Positions 11,875 through 24,721 of a stretch of 64,000 nt of DNA are shown in pieces (positions within the stretch are counted from its first letter, which is position 1; each line of letters begins with the position of its first letter). A model generated the notes under the pieces. It was given only the letters and a program-made list of their open reading frames with translations, searched no databases and was not told where the DNA came from. The translations under genes and the position numbers were made by a program. The DNA lies in assembly GCF_003597395.2 (NCBI RefSeq), contig NC_133773.1:78135456-78199455 (forward strand), read 5' to 3'. Source of the DNA: Chelonoidis abingdonii (taxonomy: Eukaryota > Chordata > Testudines > Testudinidae).

Positions 11875-14739
11875 CTTGTATTATGCAGGAGGTCAGACTA
11901 AATTATCATAATAAGCCTTAAAATTTATAAATCTACAAATTTACTATGGCAAAATATTCTGTATCCTACTGAAAGCAAAACTTGAATACAAACTTCTTGT
12001 TAAACATTCAAACTTTTAAAAACTTTTAGAAAAGTTTAGCACAGACTACATCAATGCTCCTCATTCCTAGATAAGATATGGATAATGCGAAAAATGTTAA
12101 TTATAAAGTCTACTTTAGGCATTATCTGCTGTTTAAATAACTACTTTTTATCGTCAATGCACCAATTTTTAGGAAAACTTCATCTAACCATGTAAATGTT
12201 TTGAACTGCTTTTGTTGTAGCAAAAAAACCCTTATTTCATGTATTTAAAAGGAAAAAAGAACATACAAAAGGGAATTTTGTCGTGCTTTTGTTATGATGA
12301 TAGGTATTTCACATTTGGCAAAAGAACCAAATTTCCACTTTACTGGAGCAAAAGAATGATTGAAGAACAGACATCTTTGTAAACTATCCTTGATGTTCCC
12401 TCATTTGGGCCCGTTTTATCCCCAGCAAGTCTTTTGAGACACTTTTCAAATGTGATTTGAAGTTATATCATCTATTTTACATGACAACTTTTGTTTTAGT
12501 CTCTTTCTGTGGTGGTGGTGCTGTTTAGTTTTAGAACCAATTCACAGCAGATACTTAAGAGAACTTGAGTGAAAAGATACAAATGCCCAAGAGCAAGAAT
12601 TTTAAAATGTATGTCTGTTTTTAATGATCCATGTGTGTTCTTTTTTCGTCAGACTGTTATGCTTTACAGATGATTTTATATATGATTCACTTTGATTTCC
12701 AAATCTGAATATAATCCAAAACGTGAACCTTTATGTTTTAAAAACTGTGTCAACATTTTTATTGTTACCCTTTACAGTTCAATTTTTCTGCAGACCACTT
12801 TTGGCCTGATTAATTAGTTACTACTACTAAAGTAAATTATGTCTCAGTACCATATATAGCATGATCATGTAGTAAGTTAACACAAAATAGTATTTTTCTG
12901 TGTATCTTTCAAATTTCCTCTCTCTTTTGGTAGATATTCTAACCTATCAATTGAAAGTAATCATTTCTTATTGTTCACGTTACTTGTTATATAAATAGAT
13001 GTATTACACACAGAAAGCAGTAAATCTATCAGACTTCCATTAAAAAAAAAAAGTCTGTATATTCAGAATTAAGGAGTTGAGGTGATTTCAGCATATGCTA
13101 CCTTAGCCTATAGGACTATGGGCTCAATCCTGCTCCCACTGAAGTCAATGACCAAACTATCTTGGGAGCAGCATTCGGCCCCAAAGTCAAGTTTACACAC
13201 ATGATGTGACTGTGTGTTCATTTATCAGTCAGCATGAAAACCCAGCACCCAAGAGCCTGAAGTATCTATTTTGTTAATTTCACCTTGCTGCTTTGTTCAC
13301 ACCAGGAGGTTTGAGCAAAGCTTGAGAGGGGATCCCTCCTAAGCAGCGCTGGGGTGGGCTGACCAAAAGTGAGTTGCATAGGAGAATCTGAACAGCTGTA
13401 AAGGGGAGACTATTTTAATAACTTCACTATGCAGCATAGGAAGCAGAACATAAATAAATTAGTGCTGACCCTTTGTGCTGACACTTACCAACACACTTCA
13501 TTTCTTGCTTCTGCAAGAATGTTTTATTAAGGAGCTCATGGCTGCTACATTTAATTAAAAGCCAATGCTTTAAAAACTGGGTACCTAAAGTTAGGCACCT
13601 ATATCTGTATTTAGTCACCCAAAGAAGTGCCCTCATTATCAAAGGTGCTGAGCACCCATCAGTCCTGATTGACTTCATTGAGAGTGTAATGGGACTGGAC
13701 TCACCACCATGGGACCTCCTGCTGGCCATCCTGGGAATTAGCTCTCATTTCACCAGAGCGCCCTTGTCTAGTAGTGTCTCACCCGTCGTCACTTTTGCCT
13801 CCACCTCTAGGACCCATGTCATTCCCTGGACCGCAGCATCATCTTCTGGACACAGCCCTCCCACTGTACCCCACTCAGTTCTTTTCCCCCTTCCGGAGGA
13901 CCCACTAGTCCTCAGTCCAGCCAATCGACTCATTGGCAAACTGCAGTCCATTCACTGGCCACTCCCATCCACAGCTGCCCCACCACAGGGAGCTTAGGGG
14001 GAGAGCTTTGTAAACAAAAAGATGCTAAGCCAAAGTCTTTGGTTTTACTAAACCTGCATTATTAATTTGTTTATTCCAAGCAGTACAGAAGTTTTTAATT
14101 TCTGTCATTTCATTAGAGAGAATCTCTATGTACCATGGAAAATGGAAATCAATTCCATTATGCTATGCTGTTATGTGTGCAATGTGGAGGTAAATGACAG
14201 TAACCAAGGTGCCAAATTCATCTCTGGTATAACCACTTCACTCAATAGAGAGACTACCATGGCCCACTGATCATGCAACAACGTTTATCAGCGGTGCTAC
14301 CTTTTCACTGCTTCTCTATAGGCCTGATCCTGGCAAGGAAGTATGTTTCAATTACTTAATGGGACTAATTGTGTGTCTGAAGTTAAGCTTGTGAATAAGT
14401 CTTTCCAGGATACTGTATTTGCTCATACAAAATAAATGTACTAAAGCGGTACTTTGGAATTTTGTTTTCTGCTGGCCATTCTTCTGCTATAATTTGTATA
14501 AATGTTTTGTTCATTGTAAATGTTCAGGGTAGTTTGTATATGATGCTTAAAAAAACCCATTTGTTTTATGTCAGTATTAGAAGGCTTTCTGTACTTTGTT
14601 TTGCTGTTTTTATAGAAATAATGGTTCACACCTAAAATGATACTGGGAATTTGTATTTCATTGCCTATTGGCCAAAAATCAAAACACTAGCCTTTACTAC
14701 CACAACGCCGATAAAAGCTGAGTATGTAAAATGTTCATG
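11875..14739. other. Unassigned DNA, A+T-rich with a G+C-rich block
   Basis: 11875-13090 shows nothing I recognise. Phrases of old dispersed repeats appear at 13120-13180 ('tcctgctcccactgaagtca') and 13585-13690 ('aggtgctgagcaccca'). The C-rich block at 13680-13997 carries a 102-codon plus frame (13689-13997) with no motif and biased Ser/Pro content. It may be a fragment of an unnamed LTR. Confidence 0.4.
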
Positions 14740-14747
14740 TCTTGATG

Positions 14748-15732
14748 AGGGCTGTTAAGTAATTACAAATATTAATCGTGATTAATCGTGTCATTTAAAA
14801 GTAATCTGTTAAACAATAATACAATTCTATAAATATTTTTGGATGTGTTCCACATTTTCAAATATATTGATTTCAATAATGAGTGCTGTATCTATCTTTA
14901 GAAATCTCACACTGGTACCTTCTTTGTGTTTTGTCAGATATGCAGTGAAAGTGTTCTTAAAATGAACAACATGTGCTGGGTCATCATCCGAGACTGCTAT
15001 AATATGAAATATATGGCAGACTGAGCGTAAAACACAGAGCAGGAGACATACAATTCTCCCCTAAGGAATTCAGTCTCGAATTTAATTAACACATGTTTTT
15101 TTAACGAGCATTGTCAGCATAGAAGCATGTCCTCTGGAATGGTGGCCAAAACATGAAGGGGCATACGAATGTTTAGCATATCTGGCCCATACGTGCCTTG
15201 CAACACTGGCTACAAAAATGCCATGCAGATGTCTGTTCTCACTTTCAGGTGACATTGTAAATAAGGTGCAGGCAGTATTAATTCCCATAAATGTAAAGAT
15301 TGGCAATTGGCTGCAGAAGAAGTAGGACTGAGTGGACTTGTAGGCTCCAAAGTTTTACATTGTTTTGGTTTTGAGTGTAGTTATGTAAAAAAAAAATCTA
15401 CATTTGTAAATTGCGCTTTCATGATAAAGAGATTGCACTACAGTACTTCTCTGAGGTGAACTGAAAAATACCATTTTTCATCATTTTTATAGTGTAAATA
15501 TTTGTAATAAAATATAAATTGAGCAGTGTACACTTTGCATTCTGTGTTGTAATTGAAATCAATATTTTTGAAAATGTAGAAAAACATCCAAAAATATTTA
15601 ATAAATTTCAATTGGTATTCTATTGTTTAGCAGTGCGATTAAAGCTGTGATTAATCAAAATGAATTTTTTTAATTACAATTAATTTTTTGAGTTAATCGG
15701 ATGAGTTAACTGTGATTATTCGCGAGCCCTAG
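14748..15732 (+). mobile_element. Internally deleted hAT transposon
   Basis: The left end AGGGCTG and the right end AGCCCTAG are inverted. Both ends carry 'gattaatc' and 'gagttaa' subterminal blocks. The flanks TCTTGATG (14740-14747) and TTTTGATG (15733-15740) match at 7 of 8 bases. A transposase C-terminal remnant inside (15131-15325) supports hAT. An AATAAA lies downstream at about 15508. The rest of the transposase is gone. Confidence 0.8.
15131..15325 (+). pseudogene. hAT transposase C-terminal dimerisation-region remnant
   Basis: One open frame of 64 codons plus a stop. It reads ...EWWPKHEGAYECLAYLA... then ...CRCLFSLSGDIVN... and ends NWLQKK-stop. This is the layout of the hAT C-terminal dimerisation domain (W, then a LAxLA-type helix, a P..R.FS..G.IV block, and a final helix with W-L). 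In the family this region pairs transposase subunits and closes the RNase H-like catalytic fold. No catalytic residues upstream remain. Dead, but readable enough to assign. Confidence 0.75.
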
Positions 15733-15849
15733 TTTTGATGTTTTTGTCTTTGATAGTTGAACAGGGAATAAGATAAAGTTATTCAACTAATATTATTTTT
15801 ATGTGCACCAAAATGAAAATGTCTAGCATTCTTTCTGAGCTGCCATACC

Positions 15850-16100
15850 TTTGGTAGAATCATAGAAGTAGTAGTCGTAAAAATATTAAGGGAATTAGCT
15901 AATGAACTAACTGTACTACCAACATTTTTTGTTTGTTTTTTTTGTTTTAAATCACAGACAACTGAGGAAGTAGCAATGGAAAGGAGAGAAGCAAAGATAG
16001 TGCCAATTTTCAAAAAGAAAAGGAAAGAAGGATGATCCTGACAATTACTGTCCTATACATCTATTCCCAGTGAATTCGTGGGGAAAAATATTAAGGTTTA
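15850..16100 (+). mobile_element. CR1 LINE fragment (RT N-terminal part)
   Basis: The phrase near 15985-16055 ('agatagtgccaattttcaaa', 'cctgacaattactgtcct') corresponds to the CR1 RT segment K-I-V-P-I-F-K-K...Y(R)P. It is short and damaged, with a T-rich insert at about 15927-15950. No 3' end is attached. Confidence 0.6.
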
Positions 16101-17629
16101 GAAAACCACCTTACATTTTGGACTTAAGTCTGCCCTTGCATGCATGGGGAAGAGTTGTAAAAATAACACAGACAGTGAATTTGTTGCACAAAAGACAGGT
16201 CCCTCCACATCATTCCTTGTCCATGTGGGGACAAGTGAATGAGAATGTCCATGATCGCTGCAAACATAAGAAGAAGTATGATTAGGATAAAAAGGAGAAG
16301 ATGGTATATTTCACAGGATAAGCAGCCAGGGAAGTATCTTCATCCTGTATTGTACATGTATACTACAATGCCCTTGCCTGAGTTATTGACTGGGATTCAA
16401 TTCAGAATCTCTGACTATAAAAGCATGGGCTTCAAAAGAACCCAGGTGTAGCATCTAAAGAATCCAGACTCCAGAGCTCAAAGGCTCATAAACCTTTCTG
16501 CTCATGGTAGCCACTAGAGAGGGATGAAGACTCTGACTGTGTTAATGTGAATTGCACATGCAGTACAGGCAACTGAAGCAAGCAAATTAGAACTGGGGCA
16601 TTGTAGAATACAACCAGTCATCAAAGACAGCATAGGGGACCATGGCTATAAATAACAATAACAAATTCAATAAGAGCAGACCAAGATTACAATACAAGTA
16701 GATAACATGTAGCTATGAGAAAGCAACATATTATGTGCCAGGAGGCCACAATACTACTAGGGGCAGACAGACAATGACAGTGAAATAGCTGATTTTTCAA
16801 TTAAACTGGTCAAAATTCTACATATGGTTTAGAAGGGGGAAAAAAGCCTACATTGGTAGTGAGACAGTCTGGGTGACATAAAAGGCTTTTTTCATTTCCA
16901 ATTTTTTAGGACTTTGGGATGAAATGGCTTGCTTCTGGCCAAGACAAGACTTGTGAGATGCATATAAAATATAAGTACCACAGAGCATAACTGGAAATGT
17001 CAACCATTTCAGCTCCAGTACTGGTGTCACCATTCACATGGTGAAATTTCACAACAGAAAATTGTGACTCAGAGTTGTAAAATGGCTGAAATCTGACCTT
17101 TTCAATGAGACTGTCCTTCCAGCTTCAATATATTTCCCTGAGGAGGCAATAGTGTCTTTGCTTCATACTTTTTAGTACCCCTGGTTAGATGGTGGACATT
17201 TGAAGCTTTGCAGAACTGGTCTCTTTGGGAAAAAAATAAAATACAGTTTTAAAATTTTGCTAAATAAATGCCTAAACCTCTTACATACAGTGTGAGAGAT
17301 TCAAACTGGAAGTGCAAATTTTAGGCAGGTAGTTAATGGCCTCTTCCATACAGGCTGCTCTGTTACAGTAGGCTTCTGGATTGGCACTACACACCTGTGT
17401 TTAACTTACTAGCCACTGGATGTCACTGATGATCTACACAAATACATCTTAACCCTTTGAATGTTTCATTGCATACAATATAAATTGAGCAAAATGACTC
17501 ATATGACCTTGTAGGCTTAATTTGTATATCAACAGTGTCTTCATCTGGAAATAAACTGGATGCCTTAAAAGGCATTAGCAATGGGTGGAAACAATAATGT
17601 GGCACAGAATGCGTTAACACATGAACTAG
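16101..17629. other. Unassigned DNA
   Basis: No gene or repeat family recognised. Frames are under 75 codons and without motifs. Confidence 0.45.
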
Positions 17630-18022
17630 GGGTCAATGAAATGAATAGGTAATAGATTTAAAAGAAACATAAGGAAGTACTTCTCCACACAACACACAGT
17701 CAACCTGTGAAACTTTTTGTCAGGGGATGCTATGAAGGCCAAAAGTATAACTGGTCTCAAAAAAGAAATAACTTCATGGAGGTTGGATCCATTAATGCCT
17801 ATTAGCCAAGATGGTCAGTGATGCAACCCCATGTTCTTTGTGTCCTTAAGCCTCTGACTCCAGAAGCTGGGACTGGCTGACAGGAGACAGATCACTTTAT
17901 AATTGCCCTATTAGGTTCATTCCCTCTGAAGCATCTAGTAATGGCCACAGTTAGAAGGGAGAATAGTGGACTAGATGGACAATTGGTCTGACCCTACATG
18001 GGCATTCTTATGTTCTTATGTT
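17630..18022 (+). mobile_element. CR1 LINE 3' end
   Basis: It contains the RT C-terminal and 3' UTR landmarks ('cacagtcaacctgtgaaact', 'tggactagatggac', 'ttggtctgaccc') and ends in the tandem octamer ATTCTTATGTTCTTATG, the CR1-type 3' terminus. It closely parallels 42900-43265. It is 5' truncated, as usual. Confidence 0.9.
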
Positions 18023-21000
18023 AAAGTTCTATTTGATTAGGAGATTGATACTGTACTTATGACTCTCTTTATAACACCAGAGAGAGCATTAATATGTGCA
18101 TAACTACCCAAGCTATTATAATTATTGTACCTATAATAACTCTTTGGGTTCTAATAGCCTTCTGACTCACCAGAGTGAATGGGCTGAGCAAGCTCTCTTG
18201 ATGTTTGGTCATTTTTAGTTTAACTCCTCCTCCAACAATTCTAGGTTCTCCCTGAAGAGAATTCCCCCAAAGCAAAGACTGAGTCTCCTTAGCAGTTATA
18301 CATTTTGGATAGCAGGTTCTTTGCAATTGAAAGGTGAAGTGTCCATCTCTGAATGCAAGTCTTTATGCTGTTTCAAGCAGCAGTCAGGTCCCTGGGGAAT
18401 TCTATACATGAGTTAATTTGTTTCTCTACCATTTTAATTTAATTCTTTACCTCTTGTCTAGTGCCAATATGTCTCCTTTTATTCACTGATGCCACTGTGA
18501 TACTGATCCCAGCTTTTAAAGAGTTCCATACAAATACAGTGAAGAGATGCATCATGAGAGCTCTTTACACTGTTACAGTTTTAGCTAGATCATTCTCTGT
18601 TTGCTGGAAAATCATTGTCTCTTTAAAGCAACCCACAGTTTAGTCTCTAATTAAAGGAATTTTTAGCTTCCCTCCAGCAACTTGTGCTCAGTGAAACTGG
18701 AGAATGTTGCCAGTTCTACAGCTATTTATTTAGATAAGTAACTCAGGCACTCAAAAAATAGTCTAATAAACCTTGTATGGATAGATGAAGAAAAAAACCA
18801 TCATTATGTTCTTTTAAGAACGTAGATTTTTCTGTAGCAGGTTTCGCCATCAAATCCAGCATCCTGCCTTGGGCACTAGCCTATACTTGCTGCTATAGCA
18901 GAAGACAATTCCCTCCACCCTAACAGAATCCCAATATGAACAACAACAGAAAGTTCATAATGTACCTAGCAAATTAGGCAATGCTGGACATGGAAAGGAG
19001 ATTCTTTCCTGGCCTCTGTGGGGATCAGTTATTCCCTGAAGGATGTGATTAGATTAATCTTATAGTCACCTGCCTAATTATAACTCTTTTTATTGGTCAT
19101 AACATTGCCTTGCCCTTTTAGAAATTAGTCACAGAATCTCTTGTATCAGTGAATTCCACAGGATGACTATATGCTGTATGAAAAACATTTTTTATCTATT
19201 AGGAGAACCATAGCACCCCATCTCCATCCCCTATTTCGGGATGTATGCCCCAATAATTATTTTTCAGAGCTAAAATACCACAGGGAGACCATCTCCCTGG
19301 AGAGTTTGGCTTATTAAGGCTTTCATCGAAACAACAATTTCCCTCCTACTGTTGTATTAGCTGCTATACACTGAGCAAGGTGTGCAAATTATGCCTCAAG
19401 AGAATGAGGACAAGTCAATGTTTGGAGCATAAACATTATATGAAAGAAACTGCTTCTATAGTCCCCTTTGGAACACAAACTCTGCTTTGCTTATTTTTTA
19501 ATTTTTTAGAAGTCTCTGGGTGAGAACCAAGGACTGCGTGTTAGGTATCCTTGTTTTTCTTCCTGGCTGTGCCACTGAATTATTTTATGACTTTGAGAAA
19601 ATCATGATGCAATCTATAATGGCAGATGCTGCAAGTGAGCATTTTAGTACAATCTGTCTGTCAGTGAAGCATCACTAAGGGACAAATCTTTAGCCCTTTC
19701 CACATACACAATTAAACGTGTGTAGTTTTCCTACAAAGGAAAGGAAGAAGTTGGAGAGACTGCACAAGAGGTTCATGTTCCCTATAAAGAGCACAGCTCT
19801 GCAGGATCTGTGTCTTGTACATGGGGGATATTAAGGCAGACGAAGGAAGAGCCAGCACACAGATGGAAGTCTTTGCCACTCAGTGGGTAAGGAGGATAGG
19901 TAAGGGGGATGCCTTCCCTCCTGACCTTGAAGAGGACTTTAGTGCACAGCCTGGTTGTTGGGGATCTGCACTGATTCTGAAGACTGACACTAAAAAAATT
20001 CCATGGTATAACACCATGGCCTTGACATCAATTCAAGCTTCATGCAGAGCCATTTATAATCCAACAGAGCCTCAGAACCATTTTGATTTTTCCCTGAGCA
20101 ATTATTTATGATTAGTTATTTATAGACATATCTTATGTTCCTATGATATATTCTATAGATGATCACTATACCCTTACAAAAGAATCTGAGGAGAGAAACT
20201 GAGACTCTAAACATAGTTACAAACACTTACATATCAGAATGATAGGTCACAATAAAAGGTGCCTTAAAAAGGGAGACAGAGAAGGAATTTTGACTTTGAC
20301 TTAGACTGTACCACAATTAAAGGATGTAGCACACTGTACGGGTTTTATATTGAATAGTGTCTTGTGCACAAATTATATCCCAAGACGTATTACAGAATTA
20401 GCAAAGTATAAGACAACAAAGAATGTATGGCACAAAGTTCAGATCATGGTGACTTTAATATATTTCTATGAGCAATAAATTAAAGGCTGCAGCCATAAAA
20501 TCAATAATAGGAGGAAATAAATAAGCAAAGGAGAACAGATATGTTTTTAGAGGATAGCTTAATAACCTAGTTCACTACCTAACATATATCAAACCTAGGA
20601 ACCAAAAAGCTAAAATGCAGTTTCCTTTTCAAAGGAAAACACATTTCCCTGTCAATTAAGCTTTTGGTAATATTAATATCTGATGCCTGTGGCCTTTTGT
20701 TAGTATTCATAACTTTGCATGTAGTCAACCCCTCCTTGAGCTGACAGCGGTGTTTGAACCTGAGATTTGCAAAGCTAAAAGCTATTGCTTGAACTAAAGT
20801 ACTAACAAATGAGATAAAGATCCAGACTCATACGATGTGTTATCTACAGTTTTTGAGCATTGTCATTTTTTTGCACTATTGATAAAATGTATGTGTGTCA
20901 AACCCATTGGTGGTGATCAAACAGAAATGGCAAAAGTGAAAGGACATGCCCTCACCCTGGTGTGGAGAAGGCTAACGAGCTCTTCTGGGCCTGTTCTACA

Positions 21001-21649
21001 CTGAGAGATGCACCTGAAAGAAACTTAAAGGGAAATAGCTTACCATGGAATGGGGTGGTGAACAAGAAGAAAGCTGTTCCACTCAGAGACTGTTGGTAAC
21101 AAAGGTAGTCTAGTTGAGAAGAGACACCAGCGAGACACAGCTTCTGAAGCTTCCCTGACACATGGTAAAGCAACATGCCCCAGGAAGAGGGGTAGAAGGT
21201 TCACCCCATGAAGGGGCAATAAAGTCTAATAGAATGAGCCCTTAAAACTGACTCTCTGGGGGCTGCCTGAGAGACTGGCCCTTGTTCTAGCCAGATCCTT
21301 CTCTCTTGTAAGGGATAGGGAAGAAGAGGAGTCAACCCACTGCTTGCGGGTAGTAGCCCTTAGAGTGCTTCACCAAGGTCTGCCAACTGGCGGGATAAGG
21401 GAGTTTAAATGATGTATAGTGGGACCGGTGTGTGTGTCTCCAGGGAGCCCTGCCCTCCCCCATCCCACAACAAAGTATATTTGAAAATGTTTATATGCAC
21501 AGTTATGGGCACACAAAAAGAGAACCAGGGTTGAGGATCCCCTTAAATATCGGCTTTTTCTCAGAGGTACTGTAGATAAGAAAAATGGACCAACTCTCAC
21601 TGAAAATGAGTGCAAATTACTTCCATGAGTAGTCCTACAATGTAACCTT
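18023..21649. other. Unassigned DNA with weak repeat traces
   Basis: 18835-19250 reads like an old dispersed repeat ('aatccagcatcctgcct', 'tacctagcaaattaggcaat'), but I cannot name it. A 98-codon plus frame at 19815-20111 has no recognisable domain. Nothing else stands out. Confidence 0.4.
19540..19615 (+). mobile_element. Possible MIR-like SINE remnant
   Basis: 'tcctggctgtgccactga', then 'tatgactttgagaaaatca', parallels the central part of MIR. The 3' conserved core is not visible, so this is weak. Confidence 0.3.
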
Positions 21650-21877
21650 CCAAGTGCAGGTTTAATCGCTTGGTAACCTGGGATCAAGCAAACAATATGT
21701 GTTCTAGTGTGGCCAAATGTAAAATCATACATGTAGGAACAAAGAATGTAGGTTATATTTACTGGGTGGGGGAGGGGTCTCAACCCTGGTTAGGGTGATC
21801 TGATAGCAAGTGTGAAAAATCAAGACACATTTTTTTTTCCCCGCAGGGGCTGGGATATAGCTGCATATATAAGACAA

Positions 21878-22114
21878 GCAGCAGAGAATCCTGTGGCACC
21901 TTATAGACTAACAGACGTTTTGGAGCCTGAGCTTTCGTGGGTGAATACCCACTTCGTCAGACGCAGGTAGTGGAAATTTCCAGGGGCAGGTATATATATG
22001 CTAGCAAGCAAGCTAGAGATAACGAGTTAGTTCAATCAGGAGGATGAGGCCCTGTCTAGCAGTAGAGTGTGAAAACAAGGGAGGAGAAACTGGTTCCTTA
22101 ATTGGCAAGCCATT
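21878..22114 (+). repeat. PLE left terminal repeat
   Basis: Inverted copy of 23851-24090. Both arms carry the same 'actggttccttaattgg' inner edge and the 'cctgtggcaccttatagact' outer part. The left arm stops about 30 bases short of the right arm's outer end. Confidence 0.8.
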
Positions 22115-22224
22115 CACAGTCTTTGTTTAGTCCAGAGCTGATGGTAGTCAATTTGCAGATGAACTGAAGCTCAGCAGTTTCTCTTTGAAATCTGGTCTGA
22201 AGTTTTTTTGCTGCAGACCACTCT

Positions 22225-23845
22225 ACAGGCCACTTCTCAGATCCCACTGAGGAATACACTAAGAAACTGCCCATCTACTCAGGCACTCCTAAACAACACA
22301 CGAACAAATCAGCATACTCTTAGAGCCCGACCAGGGTTATTCTAACTACTACCCAAGATCCACAAACCCGAAATCCTGGACGGGCCCTCATCTCGCATGG
22401 CACTCTCACTGAAGGACTGCTGGATATGTGGACTCTCCTAACTCAACCTATGCCCACAGCACTCCCCGCTATCCTCCGACACCACTGAATTTCCTGAGGA
22501 AACTACAATGCATTGGTTACCTCCCAGAAAACACCATCCTAGCCACCATGGAGTAGAGGCTCTCTACACAACATACCGCACACAGATGGAATACAACCTG
22601 TCAGGAACAGTATCCTGATGATGCTACAGCACAACTGCTGCTGACTTGTGCCTTGTATACTCACACACAACTATTTCAAATTGATGACAAGATATATCTC
22701 CAGATCAGTGGCATTTCTACGGGCACCCGCATGGCCCACATATTGTCATATTTTTATGGCTGACCTGGAACAACGCTTCCAGCTCTCGTCCACTCACGCC
22801 CCTTCTCTACCTACGCACATTGATGACATCTTCTCATCTGGACCCATGGAAGGAGACTCTAGAAAAATCCACCATGATTTCAACAACTTCCACCCCACCA
22901 TCAACTCAGCCTGGACCAATCTACACGGAGGTCCACTTTCTAGACACCACGGTGCAAATAAGTGATGGTCACATTAACACCACCTATATCGAAAACCTAC
23001 TAAACGCTATGCTACCTTCATGCCTCCAGCTTCCATCCCGGCACATCACACGATCCATTGCTACAGCCAAGCACTGAGGTACAACCGCATCTGGCTCTTA
23101 ACCCCAGACAGAGACCAACACTACAAAATCTCCACCAAGCATTTTCAAAACTACAATACCCGCACGAGGAAATTAGGAAACAGATCAACAGAGCCAGACG
23201 TGTACCCAGAAGCCTCCTACTGCAAGACAAACCAACGAAAGAACCAACAGGACTCCACTGGCCATCACATTCAGCCCCCAGGCTAAAACCCCCAACGCAT
23301 CATCAGGGATCTAACACCCATCCTGGACAATGATCCCACCACTTTCAAAGACCTTGGGTGGCAGGCCATCCTTGCCCACAGACAACCTGCCAACTGAAAT
23401 GTATTCTCACCAGCAACTGCACACCGTACCATAGTAACTCTAGCTTAGGAATCAATCCATGCAACAAACCTCGATGCCAACTCTGCCCACATATCTTACA
23501 CCAGCAACACCATCACAGGACTTAACCAAGATCAGCCATACATCATCGGTTCATCACTGCATGTCCACCAATGTAATATATGCATCATATGCCAGCAAAG
23601 CCCCTTGCTATGTACATAGGCTCAAACTGGACATGTCACTACGGAAAATGAAATGGACACAAATCAGATATCAGGAATGGCAATATACAAAACCTGTAGG
23701 AGAGCACTTCAACCATCCTGCCACACTATAGCAGACCTAAGGTGGCCATCCTGCAGCAAAAAAACTTCAGACCAGACTCAAAGAGAAACGCTGAGCTTAC
23801 GTTCATCTGCAAATTTGACACCTCAGCTCTGGACTAAACAAAGAC
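22225..23845 (+). pseudogene. PLE reverse transcriptase / GIY-YIG endonuclease, broken
   Basis: Several frames together show PLE landmarks in order. An N-terminal RT block lies near 22290-22390, the catalytic HIDDIF at 22816-22833 (Y/F-x-D-D type), then FLDTTVQISDGHINTT near 22940-22985. An Arg-rich linker (about 23160-23230) follows, then NVIYA at 23570-23584, where PLE elements start the GIY-YIG endonuclease, and KPVGEHFNHP near 23690-23720. In the family the RT copies the RNA and the GIY-YIG domain nicks the target. Here the second Tyr-Ile-Gly block is lost and frameshifts separate the parts, so no full protein is made. Confidence 0.8.
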
Positions 23846-23850
23846 TGTGA

Positions 23851-24124
23851 TGGCTGCCAATTAAGGAACCAGTTTCTCCTCCCTTGGTTTTCACACCTCT
23901 ACTGCTAGAACAGGGCCTCATCCTCCCTGATTGAACTAACCTCATTATCTCTAGCTTGCTTGCTAGCATATATATACTTGCCCCTGGAAATTTCCACTAC
24001 CTGTGTCTGACGAAGTGGGTATTCACCCACGAAAGCTCACGCTCCAAAACGTCTGTTAGTCTATAAGGTGCCACAGGATTCTCTGCTGTTTCTACAGACC
24101 CAGACTAACACAGGTACCCCTCTG
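23851..24124 (-). repeat. PLE right terminal repeat
   Basis: Reverse complement of the left terminal repeat, extended outward by 'tttctacagacccagactaa...' to the TSD at 24125. Differences between the arms are mostly single substitutions. Confidence 0.8.
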
Positions 24125-24425
24125 ATATATAAGACAAAGCTCTTAATTTCAGGATTCTAGTCAGCCTAATCTTGGAAAGGAGTGATTCTGAAGAAGACTT
24201 GGGGGTCATGGTGGGTAATCAGCTGAACATGATCTCCCAATTCGATGCTGTGGCCAAAAGGGCTAGTGCAACTATGGATGCATAAACAATGGAATGTTGA
24301 GCAGCATGGAGATGCAATATTTCCTCTGTGTTTTTTGGCAGTGGTGTGACCACTACAAGAATATTGTGTCCAGTCCAAGAAGAAGGATGTTAATAAATTG
24401 GAGAGGGTTCAGAGCAGAGCTATAA

Positions 24426-24721
24426 GGGCTTGCCTTCACTACCAGGGTAAGTTGACCTAAGTTGTGCTACTCTAGCTACATGAATAACATAGCTAGAGTC
24501 AACATAACTTAGGCTGATTTATCCCGGTGTCTTCACGGTGCTGAGTCTATGGGAGATCCTCTCTGGTCGGCTTCCCTTACTCTTCTTGGAGACTTGGCAT
24601 ACTGGGGTGAACCAGACAGTGCTCTTCCATCGATTTAGCAGGTCTTCACTAGACCTGGTAAATCGATCCCTGTTGCATTCATTGCAGCAGTGTCAATCTC
24701 CCCAATAGTGCAGACCAGCCC
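24426..24721. mobile_element. Harbinger-type MITE, TSD TAA
   Basis: The ends are GGGCTTGCCTTCACTA and, reversed, GGGCTGGTCTGCACTA. TAA lies on both sides (24423-24425, 24722-24724). It sits inside CR1, whose text continues on both sides. It is non-coding. Confidence 0.8.

Larger units (their letters stand above)
21878..24124 (+). mobile_element. Penelope-like element with inverted terminal repeats and 13-bp TSD
   Basis: ATATATAAGACAA occurs at 21865-21877 and again at 24125-24137. The ends are inverted copies of each other (21878-22114 against about 23851-24090), sharing for example 'gagaatcctgtggcacctta' and 'cccacttcgtcaga'. Inverted or tandem terminal repeats and variable-length TSDs are typical of PLEs. 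The interior codes on the plus strand for a degenerate PLE reverse transcriptase and a GIY-YIG-like region. Confidence 0.85.
21791..24169. mobile_element. TA-flanked MITE (mariner-like), split by a PLE
   Basis: The left part 21791-21877 begins TAGGGTGATCTGATAGCAAG. The right part 24138-24169 ends with '...ctagtcagccta'. The two ends are imperfect inverted repeats (GGGTGA-TCTGA against GGCTGACTAGA). TA at each junction with CR1 fits a Tc1/mariner-type TSD. The two halves are joined across the PLE TSD. The family is recalled, not searched. Confidence 0.6.

Noticed and set aside
21370..21783. 137-codon minus frame
   Set aside because: Runs from unassigned DNA into antisense CR1. No motif.
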